Below the pieces are notes generated by a model. It saw only the letters and a list, made by a program, of their open reading frames with translations, was not told where the DNA came from and did not search any database. A stretch of 64,000 nt of DNA from Pseudolabrys sp. Its GTDB lineage: Bacteria; Pseudomonadota; Alphaproteobacteria; Rhizobiales; Xanthobacteraceae. The stretch is from assembly GCA_017849615.1 (NCBI GenBank), contig JAFIGS010000031.1:1-64000 (forward strand), written 5' to 3'. Below are positions 44,931 through 53,595 of the stretch, in pieces (position 1 is the first letter of the stretch; each line of letters opens with the position of its first letter). Both the position numbers and the translations under genes were made by a program.

Positions 44931-46184
44931 TTACCGCCGCGGGTTTGCCTTCGGCTTCGAATCCGGTGCGGGCGCGGCCGCAGGTGCCGCCGGCGCGTCC
45001 GCCGCGGGGACCGCATTGGCCGGTGCGCCGTTGCCGCGCTCGATGGCGCGCAGCCTCCCGACGGCCTTCTGATGTTCGGCGTAGCTGTCCGAGAAAGTGT
45101 GCCCGCCGGTGCCGTCGGCGACGAAGAATAATTCCTTGGTGCGCGCCGGATTGGCGGTGGCTTCCAACGAGGCGCGACCCGGATTGGCGATGGGGCCCGG
45201 CGGCAGGCCCTCGATGGTGTAGGTGTTGTACGGCGTCGGCTGCTCGATCTCGCTCTTCATGATCGGCCGGCCGAGGGCGCCCTTGCCGCCGATCAGGCCG
45301 TAGATGATGGTCGGATCGGACTGCAGCTTCATCTTCGTCTTGAGACGGTTGACGAAGACGGCGGCGACGCGCGTGCGCTCGTCGTCGCGGCCGGTTTCCT
45401 TCTCGACGATCGAGGCCAGGGTGACGAGCTGCTCCGGCGTCTGGATCTGCGCCGGCAGATCGGGCGAGCGCCGCGCCCAGACTTCCTGGAGCACGCGCCG
45501 CTGCGACTGCTGCATGCGCTGCAGAATCTGCTCGCGCGACATGCCGCGCGTGAACTTGTAGGTCTCGGGCAACAGCGTGCCCTCGCGCGGGATTTCCTTG
45601 ATCTGCCCCGACAGGGCGTCGGTCTCGAGCAAACGCTGCACGATCTGTTCGGAGGTCAGCCCCTCGGCCACGGTGAAGGTGTGCTGCACCACCTTGCCTT
45701 CGCTCAAGGTCTCGACGACGTCCGACAGGCTCGCCTGTTTCGCGAACTTGTATTCGCCGTGCTTGAGCGTGAGACCGCGCGCCTTCAGGACGGCGACGCC
45801 GCCGATGAACACATAAGGCTGATCGATCACGCCTTCGCGCTTGAGCAGGTCGGATATATCGCTGACGCCGTAGCCCTGCGGAATGTTGACGATCTTGTCC
45901 TCGGCGAGCGGACCGGGCGCATCGAACCTCTGCTTGCCGACATACAGCGCGCCGCCGGCGGCGAGCGCGACGACGACCAGCAGCGTGAACACGGCATTGC
46001 CGAACACCACCATCGGATGACGGACCCGCCTCGAATGACGCCGGGGCGCCGGCACCATTTCCGGCTCAAGCGCGACGCGCGGCGAGCGCGGCAGCTTGTT
46101 GGCCGGCGGCGGCGGCATCGCGCTGGCGGCGCTGCGCGCGGGCGAGCCCGGCTGCCGGTCCTGGTCTGGTGGGAGGTTCGCCAA
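44931..46184 (-). CDS. mltG: endolytic murein transglycosylase MltG
   Basis: This encodes 417 aa from a TTG at 46184. A disordered Pro-rich N-terminal region (1-55) precedes one membrane helix (about 59-81). The periplasmic LysM-like and YceG domains follow. The catalytic Glu is in TLASIVEKETGRDDER, and YNTYTIEGLPPGPIANPG is the conserved ring loop. A Pro/Ala tail ends the protein. It cleaves nascent glycan strands and sets their length. Residues before the helix are cytoplasmic. It lies 301 bases after fabF in the same direction. Confidence 0.93.
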   Translation of the reverse strand: MANLPPDQDRQPGSPARSAASAMPPPPANKLPRSPRVALEPEMVPAPRRHSRRVRHPMVVFGNAVFTLLVVVALAAGGALYVGKQRFDAPGPLAEDKIVNIPQGYGVSDISDLLKREGVIDQPYVFIGGVAVLKARGLTLKHGEYKFAKQASLSDVVETLSEGKVVQHTFTVAEGLTSEQIVQRLLETDALSGQIKEIPREGTLLPETYKFTRGMSREQILQRMQQSQRRVLQEVWARRSPDLPAQIQTPEQLVTLASIVEKETGRDDERTRVAAVFVNRLKTKMKLQSDPTIIYGLIGGKGALGRPIMKSEIEQPTPYNTYTIEGLPPGPIANPGRASLEATANPARTKELFFVADGTGGHTFSDSYAEHQKAVGRLRAIERGNGAPANAVPAADAPAAPAAAPAPDSKPKANPRR

Positions 46185-46255
46185 CGTCCGCTCTCGCTTT
46201 CTAGCTCGACAGGCTTCGCACGAGGTTCACCCGGTTTCCGATTCGCGTCTTGACC

Positions 46256-46292
46256 GATCATGCCTCGTCGCGGCGCGGCATGATCGCTTTTT
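46256..46292 (+). terminator. hairpin with T-run on the plus strand, no plus-strand gene
   Basis: Nine-base arms at 46256-46264 and 46277-46285 pair perfectly, and GCTTTTT follows (TTTTT at 46288-46292). The T-run is on the plus strand, although the adjacent genes mltG and fabF run leftward. It is in the 301-base gap 46185-46485, which otherwise shows no gene. Its arms resemble the common GATCATGC repeat of Hyphomicrobiales. Confidence 0.45.
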
Positions 46293-46485
46293 CGAAGGAC
46301 CCGTCCGAAAAACGAGTGCAGATATCGTAGGTTAGAAAGAATTGTGGCGAAAGCGCGGGATGCGCCGCCAATCGTCATACCGGCGCGATTCTCCTCGCAA
46401 TGCTTTGGCCCCTCGCCATCGCAGCCGGCTCCCGGTTCCCCCCGTCCCGTGCAGCGACAGGTTAGCGCAGGGCGAGAGCCGCGCG

Positions 46486-47751
46486 CTAGCCGTTATAGCG
46501 GCTGAAGATCAGCGAGGCGTTGGTGCCGCCGAAACCGAACGAGTTCGACAGCGCCACATCCACATTCCGCTCGCGGGCTTTGTGCGGCACCAGATCGATC
46601 GGCGTATCCACCGACGGATTGTCGAGATTGATGGTCGGCGGCACGACGTTGTCGCGGATGGCGAGGATCGAGAAGATGGCCTCGACCGCGCCGGCGGCGC
46701 CGAGCAGATGGCCGATGCACGACTTGGTGGACGACATCGAGATCTTCGCCGCGGCATTGCCGACCAGCCGCTGCACCGCGCCCAGCTCGATCTCGTCGCC
46801 GAGCGGCGTCGAGGTGCCGTGGGCGTTGATGTAATCGACGTCGTCCGGGCTGAACCCGGCGCGTTTCATGGCCATCGACATGCAGCGAAAGGCGCCGTCG
46901 CCATCCGGGGTCGGCGCGGTGATGTGATAGGCGTCGCCCGACAAGCCGTAACCGACGAGCTCGCCGTAGATGTTGGCGCCACGCGCCTTGGCGTGCTCGA
47001 GTTCCTCCAGCACGACGGCGCCGGCGCCCTCGCCCATGACGAAACCGTCGCGCGCCTTGTCGTAGGGACGCGAGGCCCGGGTCGGCTCTTCATTGAAAGC
47101 GGTCGACAGCGCCCGCAGCGCCGCAAAGCCGGCCAGCGACATCCTGTTCACGGGCGATTCCGCACCGCCCGCCACCATCACGTCGGCGTCGCCGAGCGCG
47201 ATCATGCGTCCGGCATCGCCGATCGCATGCGCGCCGGTCGAACAGGCCGTGACGACGGCCGAATTCGGGCCCTTGAGACCGTGCTCGATCGACACGAAGC
47301 CGGAGGCAAGATTGATGATGCGGCCGGGAATGAAGAACGGCGAAACCCGGCGCGGCCCCTTCTCGTGCAAGGTCACCGCCATCTCGGCGATGCCCTCGAT
47401 GCCGCCGATGCCCGAGCCGATGAGCACGCCGGTCGCGACCTTCTCGTCCTCGGTCTGAGGATGCCAGCCGGCGTCGTTGAGCGCCTGGGTCGCCGCGCAC
47501 ATCGCATAGACGATGAACGGATCGACCTTGCGCTGTTCTTTCGGCTCCATCCACTGATCGGGATTGTAGGTGCCGTTCGAGCCGTCGCCGCGCGGAATCA
47601 TACAGGCGATCTTGCTCGCCAGATCGGATGTTTCGAACGTATCGACCTTCTTGGCGCCGCTTTCGCCCTTGAGCAGGCGCGCCCACGTCGGCCCGACGCC
47701 GCAACCCAGCGGCGTGAGCATTCCCAATCCGGTGACGACAACCCGCCTCAT
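46486..47751 (-). CDS. fabF: beta-ketoacyl-ACP synthase II
   Basis: This encodes 421 aa from MRRVVVTGLGM at 47751. The catalytic triad is complete: Cys in VTACSTGAHAIG, His in NAHGTSTPLGD and His in SSTKSCIGHLLGAAGA. It extends acyl-ACP with malonyl-ACP in fatty acid elongation. It lies 203 bases after acpP in the same direction, and further upstream are fabG and fabD, so the cluster covers loading, condensation and the first reduction. Confidence 0.97.
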   Translation of the reverse strand: MRRVVVTGLGMLTPLGCGVGPTWARLLKGESGAKKVDTFETSDLASKIACMIPRGDGSNGTYNPDQWMEPKEQRKVDPFIVYAMCAATQALNDAGWHPQTEDEKVATGVLIGSGIGGIEGIAEMAVTLHEKGPRRVSPFFIPGRIINLASGFVSIEHGLKGPNSAVVTACSTGAHAIGDAGRMIALGDADVMVAGGAESPVNRMSLAGFAALRALSTAFNEEPTRASRPYDKARDGFVMGEGAGAVVLEELEHAKARGANIYGELVGYGLSGDAYHITAPTPDGDGAFRCMSMAMKRAGFSPDDVDYINAHGTSTPLGDEIELGAVQRLVGNAAAKISMSSTKSCIGHLLGAAGAVEAIFSILAIRDNVVPPTINLDNPSVDTPIDLVPHKARERNVDVALSNSFGFGGTNASLIFSRYNG

Positions 47752-47776
47752 ACCCGGCTCCGTGCTATTGGCTGGG

Positions 47777-47821
47777 GCGCGCAGCCGCGACGGCATGAGC
47801 CATCGACACGGGGCTGCGCGC
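47777..47821 (-). terminator. hairpin between acpP and fabF
   Basis: Ten-base arms at 47777-47786 and 47812-47821 pair perfectly around a 25-base loop, in the 203-base gap between acpP and fabF. There is no T-run. It could partly terminate the very abundant acpP message and lower fabF expression. Confidence 0.35.
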
Positions 47822-47954
47822 CGCGCTGCAAGTGCAGCTCACTGGCTCAAGGCCGATCTGCGGTGGCCGGGAAAATCCCGAACGCCGCTTGCCGAAGACG
47901 CAAGCCAGTGCCGGGAAAGCCGATGCGCGGTGGCGTCAGCTCGCCCTGCAGCGG

Positions 47955-48194
47955 TCAGCTCTTGGCGTTCTTTTCGAGGAATTTGACGGCATCGCCGACG
48001 GTGAGGATCGTCTCGGCGGCATCGTCCGGAATCTCGCAGCCGAACTCTTCCTCGAACGCCATCACGAGCTCGACAGTGTCGAGGCTGTCGGCGCCAAGAT
48101 CATCGATAAAGCTCGCGCCATCAGTCACCTTGTCGGGCTCGACGCCCAGGTGTTCCACGACGATCTTCTTCACCCGCTCGGCAACGTCACTCAT
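47955..48194 (-). CDS. acpP: acyl carrier protein
   Basis: This encodes 79 aa, acidic, with the four-helix ACP fold. The phosphopantetheine Ser is in [19 protein letters not shown]. It carries growing acyl chains for the Fab enzymes. GAGG at 48203-48206 on the minus strand precedes the ATG at 48194. A TATAAT hexamer 20-25 bases upstream fits a very short leader. The gene is between fabG (337 bases upstream) and fabF, as in most alphaproteobacteria. Confidence 0.97.
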   Translation of the reverse strand: MSDVAERVKKIVVEHLGVEPDKVTDGASFIDDLGADSLDTVELVMAFEEEFGCEIPDDAAETILTVGDAVKFLEKNAKS

Positions 48195-48531
48195 CGGTCC
48201 AACCTCGTGCTTCATTATAATAGGCTGCGCCCCGGTCGGTTCACAGCCATCGCGCTTCGGCCTCGTCGTGGTGACACTCGTCGTTGCTGACACTGACGTC
48301 TACGGCGCCGGATCGCGAAAGAACATGGCACCGTTTTTCGGTGCATCAAGACTTCCGCCATCGGCCGCCCCAGCCGGGCCGAAATTCGGTTACCACACTT
48401 CAAATCCGTTGACTAGCAGCCCCAGTCTATTCGTTAGAGGGCTGAAAAGCCACGCAAATTCATCGCTTGTCGATACGTCTCGGTATTGCTTTGCACACGC
48501 CATTTGCCCCCGGCAAACGGCGCGCGGCCGC
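48195..48531. other. 337-base gap between acpP and fabG
   Basis: Apart from the putative acpP -10, I find no gene. A GCACCGAAAAACGGTGC palindrome at about 48330-48346 is the only other visible structure. Short reading frames here are Arg-rich and have no start signals. It carries the acpP promoter and probably the fabG terminator. Confidence 0.5.
48214..48219 (-). promoter_or_regulatory. acpP: candidate -10 element of acpP
   Basis: On the minus strand these bases read TATAAT, a perfect sigma-70 -10 hexamer. They lie 19 bases before the acpP ATG. The region 17 bases upstream (GAACCG) is a poor -35, so the promoter would rely on the -10 or an activator. Confidence 0.35.
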
Positions 48532-49269
48532 CTAGAACATGGCCATGCCGCCATTCACGTGAATGGTCTGGCCGGTCACATAGGCCGCTTCGTCGGAGGC
48601 CAGATAGACTGCCGCCGCGGCCACGTCCAGCGGCGTGCCGAGTTTCCCCGCAGGAACCTTGGATAGAATCGTCTCGCGCTGCTTGTCGTTGAGCTTGTCG
48701 GTCATGGCCGAGGTGATGATGCCCGGCGCGATGCAGTTCGCGGTGACGTTGCGCTTGGCGTATTCGGCCGCGACCGACTTCATCATGCCGACCATACCGG
48801 CCTTCGATGCCGTGTAGTTGCCCTGCCCCGGATTGCCGGTGAAGCCGACCACCGACGAGATGCCGACGATGCGGCCATAGCGCCGGCGCATCATGCGCGA
48901 CACCGCGGCGCGGGTCAGTCGGAACGTCGCCGTGAGATTGACGGCGATGACCTTGTCCCAGTCCTCATCCTTGAGCTGGACGAACAGGTTGTCCTTGTTG
49001 ACGCCGGCGTTGGCGACGAGGATGTCGAGTTTCTCCATCTTCTCTTCCGCCGCCGGCACCAGCGCTTCGACCTGCTCCATGTTGGAGAGATCGCAAGGCA
49101 GCACGTGGACGCGGCTGCCGAGTTCGCCGGCGAGCTTGTCGAGCGCGTCCTGGCGCGTGCCGGAAATCGCAACGGTGGCGCCCTGCGCGTGCATCGACCG
49201 CGCAATGGCTTCGCCGATGGCGCCGGTCGCGCCGGTCACCAGCGCGGTTTTCCCGTTCAGACTAAACAT
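48532..49269 (-). CDS. fabG: 3-oxoacyl-ACP reductase
   Basis: This encodes 245 aa, an SDR enzyme: ALVTGATGAIGEAIA cofactor loop, NAGVNKDN, catalytic Ser in GISSVVG and Tyr/Lys in YTASKAG. NVTANCIAPGIITS is the usual FabG tail loop. It reduces 3-oxoacyl-ACP with NADPH. The ATG at 49269 overlaps the fabD stop as TGATG, so fabD and fabG are coupled. Confidence 0.95.
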   Translation of the reverse strand: MFSLNGKTALVTGATGAIGEAIARSMHAQGATVAISGTRQDALDKLAGELGSRVHVLPCDLSNMEQVEALVPAAEEKMEKLDILVANAGVNKDNLFVQLKDEDWDKVIAVNLTATFRLTRAAVSRMMRRRYGRIVGISSVVGFTGNPGQGNYTASKAGMVGMMKSVAAEYAKRNVTANCIAPGIITSAMTDKLNDKQRETILSKVPAGKLGTPLDVAAAAVYLASDEAAYVTGQTIHVNGGMAMF

Positions 49270-50216
49270 CAGCCATTTCTCCCGGCTTTGAAGGCGGCGA
49301 CGTCGTCGGGCGTGCCGACCGAGGTCGTGGTCGCACCGTCGGCGATGCGCTTGTTGAGACCGGCCAGCACCTTGCCGGCGCCGACTTCGTAGAACTGCGT
49401 CACACCCTGCGCCGCCATGGTGGCCACGCATTCGCGCCAGCGCACGGTGCCCGTCACCTGCGCCACCAGCGACTTGACGATGTCGCCCGGCTCGCTCAGC
49501 GGGCTCGCGGTGACATTGGCGACCACCGGTACGGCCGGCCTGTTGACCTGAACTTTCGACAGCGCATCCGCCATCACGTCGGCGGCCGGTTGCACCAGCG
49601 CGCAATGGAAGGGCGCGGAGACCTGCAGCAGCATCGCGCGCTTGGCGCCCTTTGTCTTGGCAATCTCGACGGCGCGTTCGACCGCGGCCTTGTCGCCGGA
49701 CACCACGACCTGTCCGCCGCCATTGTCATTGGCGGCCTGACAGACCTGTCCCTGCGCGGCCTCGGCCGCGACGGCGGCGGCCGCGTCGAAATCGAGGCCG
49801 ATCAAGGCGGCCATGGCGCCGGCGCCGGCGGGAACCGCCTTCTGCATCGCCTGGCCGCGCGTGCGCAGCAGGCGCGCCGCGTCCGAAATCGAAAAGGTGC
49901 CGGCAGCGGCCAGCGCCGAGTATTCGCCCAGCGAATGGCCGGCGACGAATTTGGCGTCGCGCGCAAGATCGAGACCGGCTTCGGCCTGCAGCACACGGAA
50001 CGCCGCCAGCGACACGGCCATCAGGGCCGGCTGCGCATTCTCGGTGAGGGTCAGCGTCTCGATCGGGCCTTCGAAAATCAGTGTCGAAAGCTTCTCCGAC
50101 AGCGCGGCATCGACTTCGTCGAATACCGCCTTGGCGACGGGAAAGGCATCGGCGAGCGCCTTGCCCATGCCGACCGTCTGGCTGCCCTGACCGGGGAATA
50201 CGAATGCGACCGTCAT
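49269..50216 (-). CDS. fabD: malonyl-CoA:ACP transacylase
   Basis: This encodes 315 aa. It starts FVFPGQGSQTVGMGKAL; the nucleophile is in GHSLGEYSALAAAG, and the catalytic His is in APFHCALVQPA. It loads malonyl from CoA onto ACP. It is the first gene of the leftward fab cluster; the divergent small gene at 50443 and the rpsF operon lie on the other side of the 226-base gap 50217-50442. The ATG at 50216 fixes the standard start. Confidence 0.96.
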   Translation of the reverse strand: MTVAFVFPGQGSQTVGMGKALADAFPVAKAVFDEVDAALSEKLSTLIFEGPIETLTLTENAQPALMAVSLAAFRVLQAEAGLDLARDAKFVAGHSLGEYSALAAAGTFSISDAARLLRTRGQAMQKAVPAGAGAMAALIGLDFDAAAAVAAEAAQGQVCQAANDNGGGQVVVSGDKAAVERAVEIAKTKGAKRAMLLQVSAPFHCALVQPAADVMADALSKVQVNRPAVPVVANVTASPLSEPGDIVKSLVAQVTGTVRWRECVATMAAQGVTQFYEVGAGKVLAGLNKRIADGATTTSVGTPDDVAAFKAGRNG

Positions 50217-50442
50217 GGTCTCCTGCTCGCCTCGTGCTGTGTCGGGATACCGTCGTCTGCGCCCGGAACTTCTGCCCGAGGCGAAACCGGGGCCGAAAAA
50301 CACCGGTCACCGGGCGATGTCAACCGCGCTCGTCCGCAGCCCCCAGATCGCACGCCGGCCCGGTAACCAGTCTAAAAGACTCTGGCACTAGGTTTTTTTG
50401 GATGCGGCCGCCCCCGATACCGGTGGCGCGGCGGAGCCCTTG

Positions 50443-50655
50443 ATGCCCGACCTGAACACCGAGGAAGAGATAACCCGCGCCCGCACCGACCCCGGATTCC
50501 GCCAGGAACTGCTGGCGCGGAACCTGGAGCGGCTGCTGGCGGCGCTCAACCTCGCGCGCCGCAATGGCGACGAGCGCGACCCCGAATGCGCCCGGCAGAT
50601 CCGCGAGGGCGTCGATCTGGCGGTGAAACTCGCCGGCCGGCTGCAAAGGGGCTGA
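50443..50655 (+). CDS. small acidic-basic helical protein, 70 aa
   Basis: This encodes 70 aa from an ATG at 50443 with GGAG eight bases before it; a TTG at 50398 would add 15 residues. The sequence (EEITRARTDPGFRQELLARN, then LERLLAALNLARRNGDE) is a two-helix, highly charged protein without Cys or membrane segments. It does not match a named family I know. Its conservation upstream of rpsF in relatives would support a real gene. Confidence 0.55.
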   Translation: MPDLNTEEEITRARTDPGFRQELLARNLERLLAALNLARRNGDERDPECARQIREGVDLAVKLAGRLQRG

Positions 50656-50688
50656 GCGCGGCGCGAGCCGGCAACCGCCCCCCAATCC

Positions 50689-50716
50689 TTGCCTTTTGCG
50701 TCAGAATCCCTATAAC
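50689..50716 (+). promoter_or_regulatory. rpsF: candidate rpsF promoter
   Basis: TTGCCT at 50689-50694 and TATAAC at 50711-50716 are spaced 16 bases apart, fitting a sigma-70-type promoter. It lies about 200 bases before rpsF, leaving a long leader with a hairpin. It probably drives rpsF-rpsR and perhaps rplI. Confidence 0.4.
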
Positions 50717-50842
50717 CCCGCCATCTTCCGTTGCTCCCGGTTGGGGACTGAACGGACGGCCGTTTTTCGACTGATAATTCAGCCGCTTACCGGTAGGGCC
50801 CTGAAAAGCCCGGCGTCCCGTGTTTCCGCCTTCTGAGCAAAT

Positions 50843-50864
50843 CGAGCCTTTCCCGAAGGGCTCG
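50843..50864 (+). ncRNA. hairpin in the rpsF leader, possible S6:S18 binding site
   Basis: CGAGCCTTT at 50843-50851 pairs with AAGGGCTCG at 50856-50864 around a CCCG loop. The rpsF leader of several bacterial groups contains an RNA bound by the S6:S18 pair to control its own synthesis, with a CCG core. The present hairpin is a candidate only; the full consensus could not be traced. Confidence 0.3.
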
Positions 50865-50917
50865 AAGGGCTAGGCGCCGAGACGACGGAAATGGGCAAAC
50901 CAAGGGAAAGGCATTCC

Positions 50918-51376
50918 ATGCCATTGTACGAACACGTCTTCATGGCGCGGCCGGATTTGAGCCCACAGCAGGTTGAAGAACTGACCGCCAAGCTGACCGG
51001 TATCATTACCGAAGGCGGCGGCAAGGTCTCCAAGTCGGAATACTGGGGCCTCAAGTCCCTCTCCTACCGCATGAACAAGAACCGCAAGGCGCACATGACG
51101 TTGCTCAACGTCGAGGCCCCGGCGGCGGCGCTGACCGAAGTCGAGCGCCAGGAGCGCATCAACGAAGACGTCATGCGGTATCTCACCATTCGCGTCGAAG
51201 AGCTCGAGGAAGGTCCCTCGGCGATGATGCGCAAGTCGGATCGCGATGATCGCGGCGACCGGGGCGATCGCGGCTTCGGCGGCGACCGTGGTTTCGGTGG
51301 CGGCCGTGGTAGCGACCGTGACCGTGGCGAGCGCCGTCCGCGCCGCGACGAAGAAACGACCGGCGGGGAGGAATAA
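50918..51376 (+). CDS. rpsF: 30S ribosomal protein S6
   Basis: This encodes 152 aa. The S6 domain (1-100) opens [20 protein letters not shown], with [22 protein letters not shown]-terminal tail (about 107-150) is dominated by Arg, Gly and Asp in [11 protein letters not shown] repeats, as in many alphaproteobacteria; such tails bind RNA loosely or allow modification. AGGGAAAGG precedes the ATG at 50918. rpsR follows after three bases. Confidence 0.97.
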   Translation: MPLYEHVFMARPDLSPQQVEELTAKLTGIITEGGGKVSKSEYWGLKSLSYRMNKNRKAHMTLLNVEAPAAALTEVERQERINEDVMRYLTIRVEELEEGPSAMMRKSDRDDRGDRGDRGFGGDRGFGGGRGSDRDRGERRPRRDEETTGGEE

Positions 51377-51379
51377 ATC

Positions 51380-51634
51380 ATGGCTTTCGGTTCGTCTCAG
51401 GGTGGCGGCCAGCGCCGTCCGTTCTTCCGCCGTCGCAAGACCTGCCCGTTCTCGGGCGCCAATGCGCCGAAGATCGACTACAAGGACGTGAAGCTGCTGC
51501 AGCGTTACGTCTCCGAGCGCGGCAAGATCGTGCCGTCCCGCATCACCGCGGTGTCGGCCAAGAAGCAGCGCGAACTCGCCCAGGCGATCAAGCGCTCGCG
51601 CTTCCTCGGTCTGCTGCCCTACGTCATTCGCTAG
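51380..51634 (+). CDS. rpsR: 30S ribosomal protein S18
   Basis: This encodes 84 aa. The S18 core is intact: [35 protein letters not shown] and [21 protein letters not shown]18 binds S6 in the 30S platform, so sharing one message with rpsF gives equal supply. GGGGAGG precedes the start. The stop is followed immediately by a paired REP-like repeat. Confidence 0.98.
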   Translation: MAFGSSQGGGQRRPFFRRRKTCPFSGANAPKIDYKDVKLLQRYVSERGKIVPSRITAVSAKKQRELAQAIKRSRFLGLLPYVIR

Positions 51635-51638
51635 TTCT

Positions 51639-51745
51639 GTCATTCCGGGACACGCGCAATCGCGCGTGAACCCGGAATCCAGACGCGAGTACAGACTTCA
51701 ATAGCTGGATTCCGGGTTCGCGCTTTTAGCGCGCCCCGGAATGAC
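51639..51745. repeat. paired REP-like palindrome (copy 3)
   Basis: It starts GTCATTCCGGG and ends CCCCGGAATGAC, with two hairpins (GCGCAATCGCGC and TTCGCGCTTTTAGCGCG inner stems) in inverted order, joined by AATCCAG...CTGGATT. It begins four bases after the rpsR stop and ends before the DUF2232 gene. It is closely related to copy 2 at 26.1 kb. Confidence 0.8.
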
Positions 51746-51824
51746 AAGTGAAATGGTTGGGGCGGACGGTCCACGCTAAGGACACGATCCGCCTCTAACC
51801 GCTCCTGGAGCGGGACAGCTGGTG

Positions 51825-52790
51825 ATGATGCAATTTGGCCTTATAGGTTTGGGTTCGGGCGCGGCGGCGGCTTTGCTGTTCGCGTCGCTCTCCTCGGGCA
51901 CGCCGCTGTCGGTGCCGCTCGCCTATCTGGCGCCCCTCCCCCTCATGATTGCTGCGCTTGGCTGGAGCCATTGGGCGGCCCTGATCGGCGCTCTCGCCGG
52001 CGGCCTTGCCATCTGGCTGCTGTTCGGCACGCTTTTCTTCATCGCTTTCTTCGCCGGCATCGGCCTGCCCGGCTGGTGGCTCGGCTATCTCGCGATGCTG
52101 GCGCGGCCGGTCGGCGCCAATGGCGCTGCCTCGCTCGAATGGTATCCGCCGGGCCGTCTCGTCGTCTGGGCGGCGGCTTTGGGCTGCGCCCTCATCGTTC
52201 TCACCGTCCTTGTCATGGGCGGCGACAACGATGCGTTCCGCGAGGCGATGCGGGCGGCGCTCCGCGAGGTGTTCCGCGTGGCCGCGACTGAATCCGGCGC
52301 CTCGGGCCCGGCCGCCTTGCGCGACCCGGACCGTTTCATCGACGTGCTGATCATCGTCATCCCGCCGGCGACCGCCGTTATGGCGACGCTGACCAATGCT
52401 CTCAATCTCTGGCTCGCCGGCCGCATCGTGAAATTCTCCGGCCGCCTGACCCGGCCATGGCCGAACATTCCCGAGATGACCTTCCCGCCGCTCACCGCGG
52501 CGGCGCTGGCGCTCGCCATCGCGCTGAGTTTTCTCGACGGCATGATCGGCGTTCTCGCCGGCATCACGTCCGCCGGGCTGCTAATCGCCTACGGCCTGCT
52601 CGGCTTCGCCGTCCTCCACGTCGTGACGCGGAACCTTGCCGCCCGCGCCTTCGTGCTCGGAGGCGTCTATGCCGCGGTGCTGATTTTCGGCTGGCCCGTG
52701 CTGATCATGTGCCTGACCGGCCTCGCCGACCAGATCTTCAACTTCCGGGCCCGCGCCGCTTTGCGACGCGGCCCGCCGACTTCGACCTGA
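51825..52790 (+). CDS. DUF2232-type polytopic membrane protein
   Basis: This encodes 321 aa with about eight hydrophobic helices and little else. [20 protein letters not shown] and [21 protein letters not shown] match proteins annotated as DUF2232 between rpsR and rplI in Rhizobiales. GGAG at 51807 precedes the ATG at 51825 (a GTG three bases earlier is also possible). Some DUF2232 proteins act in spore or envelope processes in other phyla. The fixed position between two ribosomal genes suggests shared expression, not a known shared role. Confidence 0.8.
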   Translation: MMQFGLIGLGSGAAAALLFASLSSGTPLSVPLAYLAPLPLMIAALGWSHWAALIGALAGGLAIWLLFGTLFFIAFFAGIGLPGWWLGYLAMLARPVGANGAASLEWYPPGRLVVWAAALGCALIVLTVLVMGGDNDAFREAMRAALREVFRVAATESGASGPAALRDPDRFIDVLIIVIPPATAVMATLTNALNLWLAGRIVKFSGRLTRPWPNIPEMTFPPLTAAALALAIALSFLDGMIGVLAGITSAGLLIAYGLLGFAVLHVVTRNLAARAFVLGGVYAAVLIFGWPVLIMCLTGLADQIFNFRARAALRRGPPTST

Positions 52791-52833
52791 ACTTTTTGTC
52801 TTCAAACGAACGATCAAACAAGGAGTAACGACA

Positions 52834-53496
52834 ATGGAAGTGATCCTGCTCGAACGCATCGGCCGCCTCGGCCAGATGGGCGACGTGGTCCGCGTCAAGG
52901 ACGGCTACGCCCGCAACTTCTTGCTGCCGCGCAACAAGGCGCTGCGCGCCAACGCCGACAACAAGGCCCGCTTCGAAGGCATGCGCGCCGAACTCGAGAA
53001 GCAGAGCCTCGAGCGCAAGGGCGAAGCCGGCAAGGTCGCGGCCAAGGTGGACGGCAAGACCTTCACCGTGATCCGCCAGTCGTCGGAAACCGGCCAGCTC
53101 TACGGTTCGGTCACCACCCGCGATGTCGCTTCGCTGATCTCGACCGACGGCGTTACCATTTCGCGCACGCAGATCGAAATGAACGCGCCGATCAAGACAC
53201 TCGGCCAGTTCAAGGTGCCGCTGGCGCTGCACCCGGACATCGACGTGTCGGTGACCGTGATCGTCGCGCGCAGCGAAGCCGAAGCCGAGCGCATCGCCCG
53301 CGGTGAGGACGTGACCGTCCGCGCGTCGGTCGCCGAAGATGCCGAAGCCGAGGCCGAAGCCGCCCGCGAGCGCGCCGAGGCTTTGTTCGACGCCGAGGAA
53401 GAGGAAGTCGAGGCCGAGGCCGCCGAAGCGACCGACGAGCCGGACGCCGACGCCAAGCCGGCCAAGGGCAAAAAGAAGAAGAGCGAAGAGGCCTGA
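52834..53496 (+). CDS. rplI: 50S ribosomal protein L9
   Basis: This encodes 220 aa. [20 protein letters not shown] and [16 protein letters not shown] form the N-terminal RNA-binding domain, and the long helix and C-terminal domain follow (to about 150). A tail of about 65 residues, strongly acidic then Lys-rich ([24 protein letters not shown]), is longer than in E. coli but usual in Rhizobiales. AAGGAG precedes the ATG. A strong terminator stands 24 bases after the stop. Confidence 0.97.
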   Translation: MEVILLERIGRLGQMGDVVRVKDGYARNFLLPRNKALRANADNKARFEGMRAELEKQSLERKGEAGKVAAKVDGKTFTVIRQSSETGQLYGSVTTRDVASLISTDGVTISRTQIEMNAPIKTLGQFKVPLALHPDIDVSVTVIVARSEAEAERIARGEDVTVRASVAEDAEAEAEAARERAEALFDAEEEEVEAEAAEATDEPDADAKPAKGKKKKSEEA

Positions 53497-53520
53497 TCGC
53501 CCGACGCTTGAAATGCAGAA

Positions 53521-53550
53521 CTCCGCCCGGTGAACCCGGGCGGAGTTTTT
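53521..53550 (+). terminator. intrinsic terminator after rplI
   Basis: Ten-base arms at 53521-53530 and 53536-53545 pair perfectly around TGAAC, and five T residues follow directly (53546-53550). This is the clearest rho-independent terminator in the window and closes the rpsF-rpsR-rplI unit. Confidence 0.9.
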
Positions 53551-53595
53551 GTTTGTTCGAACGGCTGCCGCGATACGCCGTTCGCCATCAGACCC

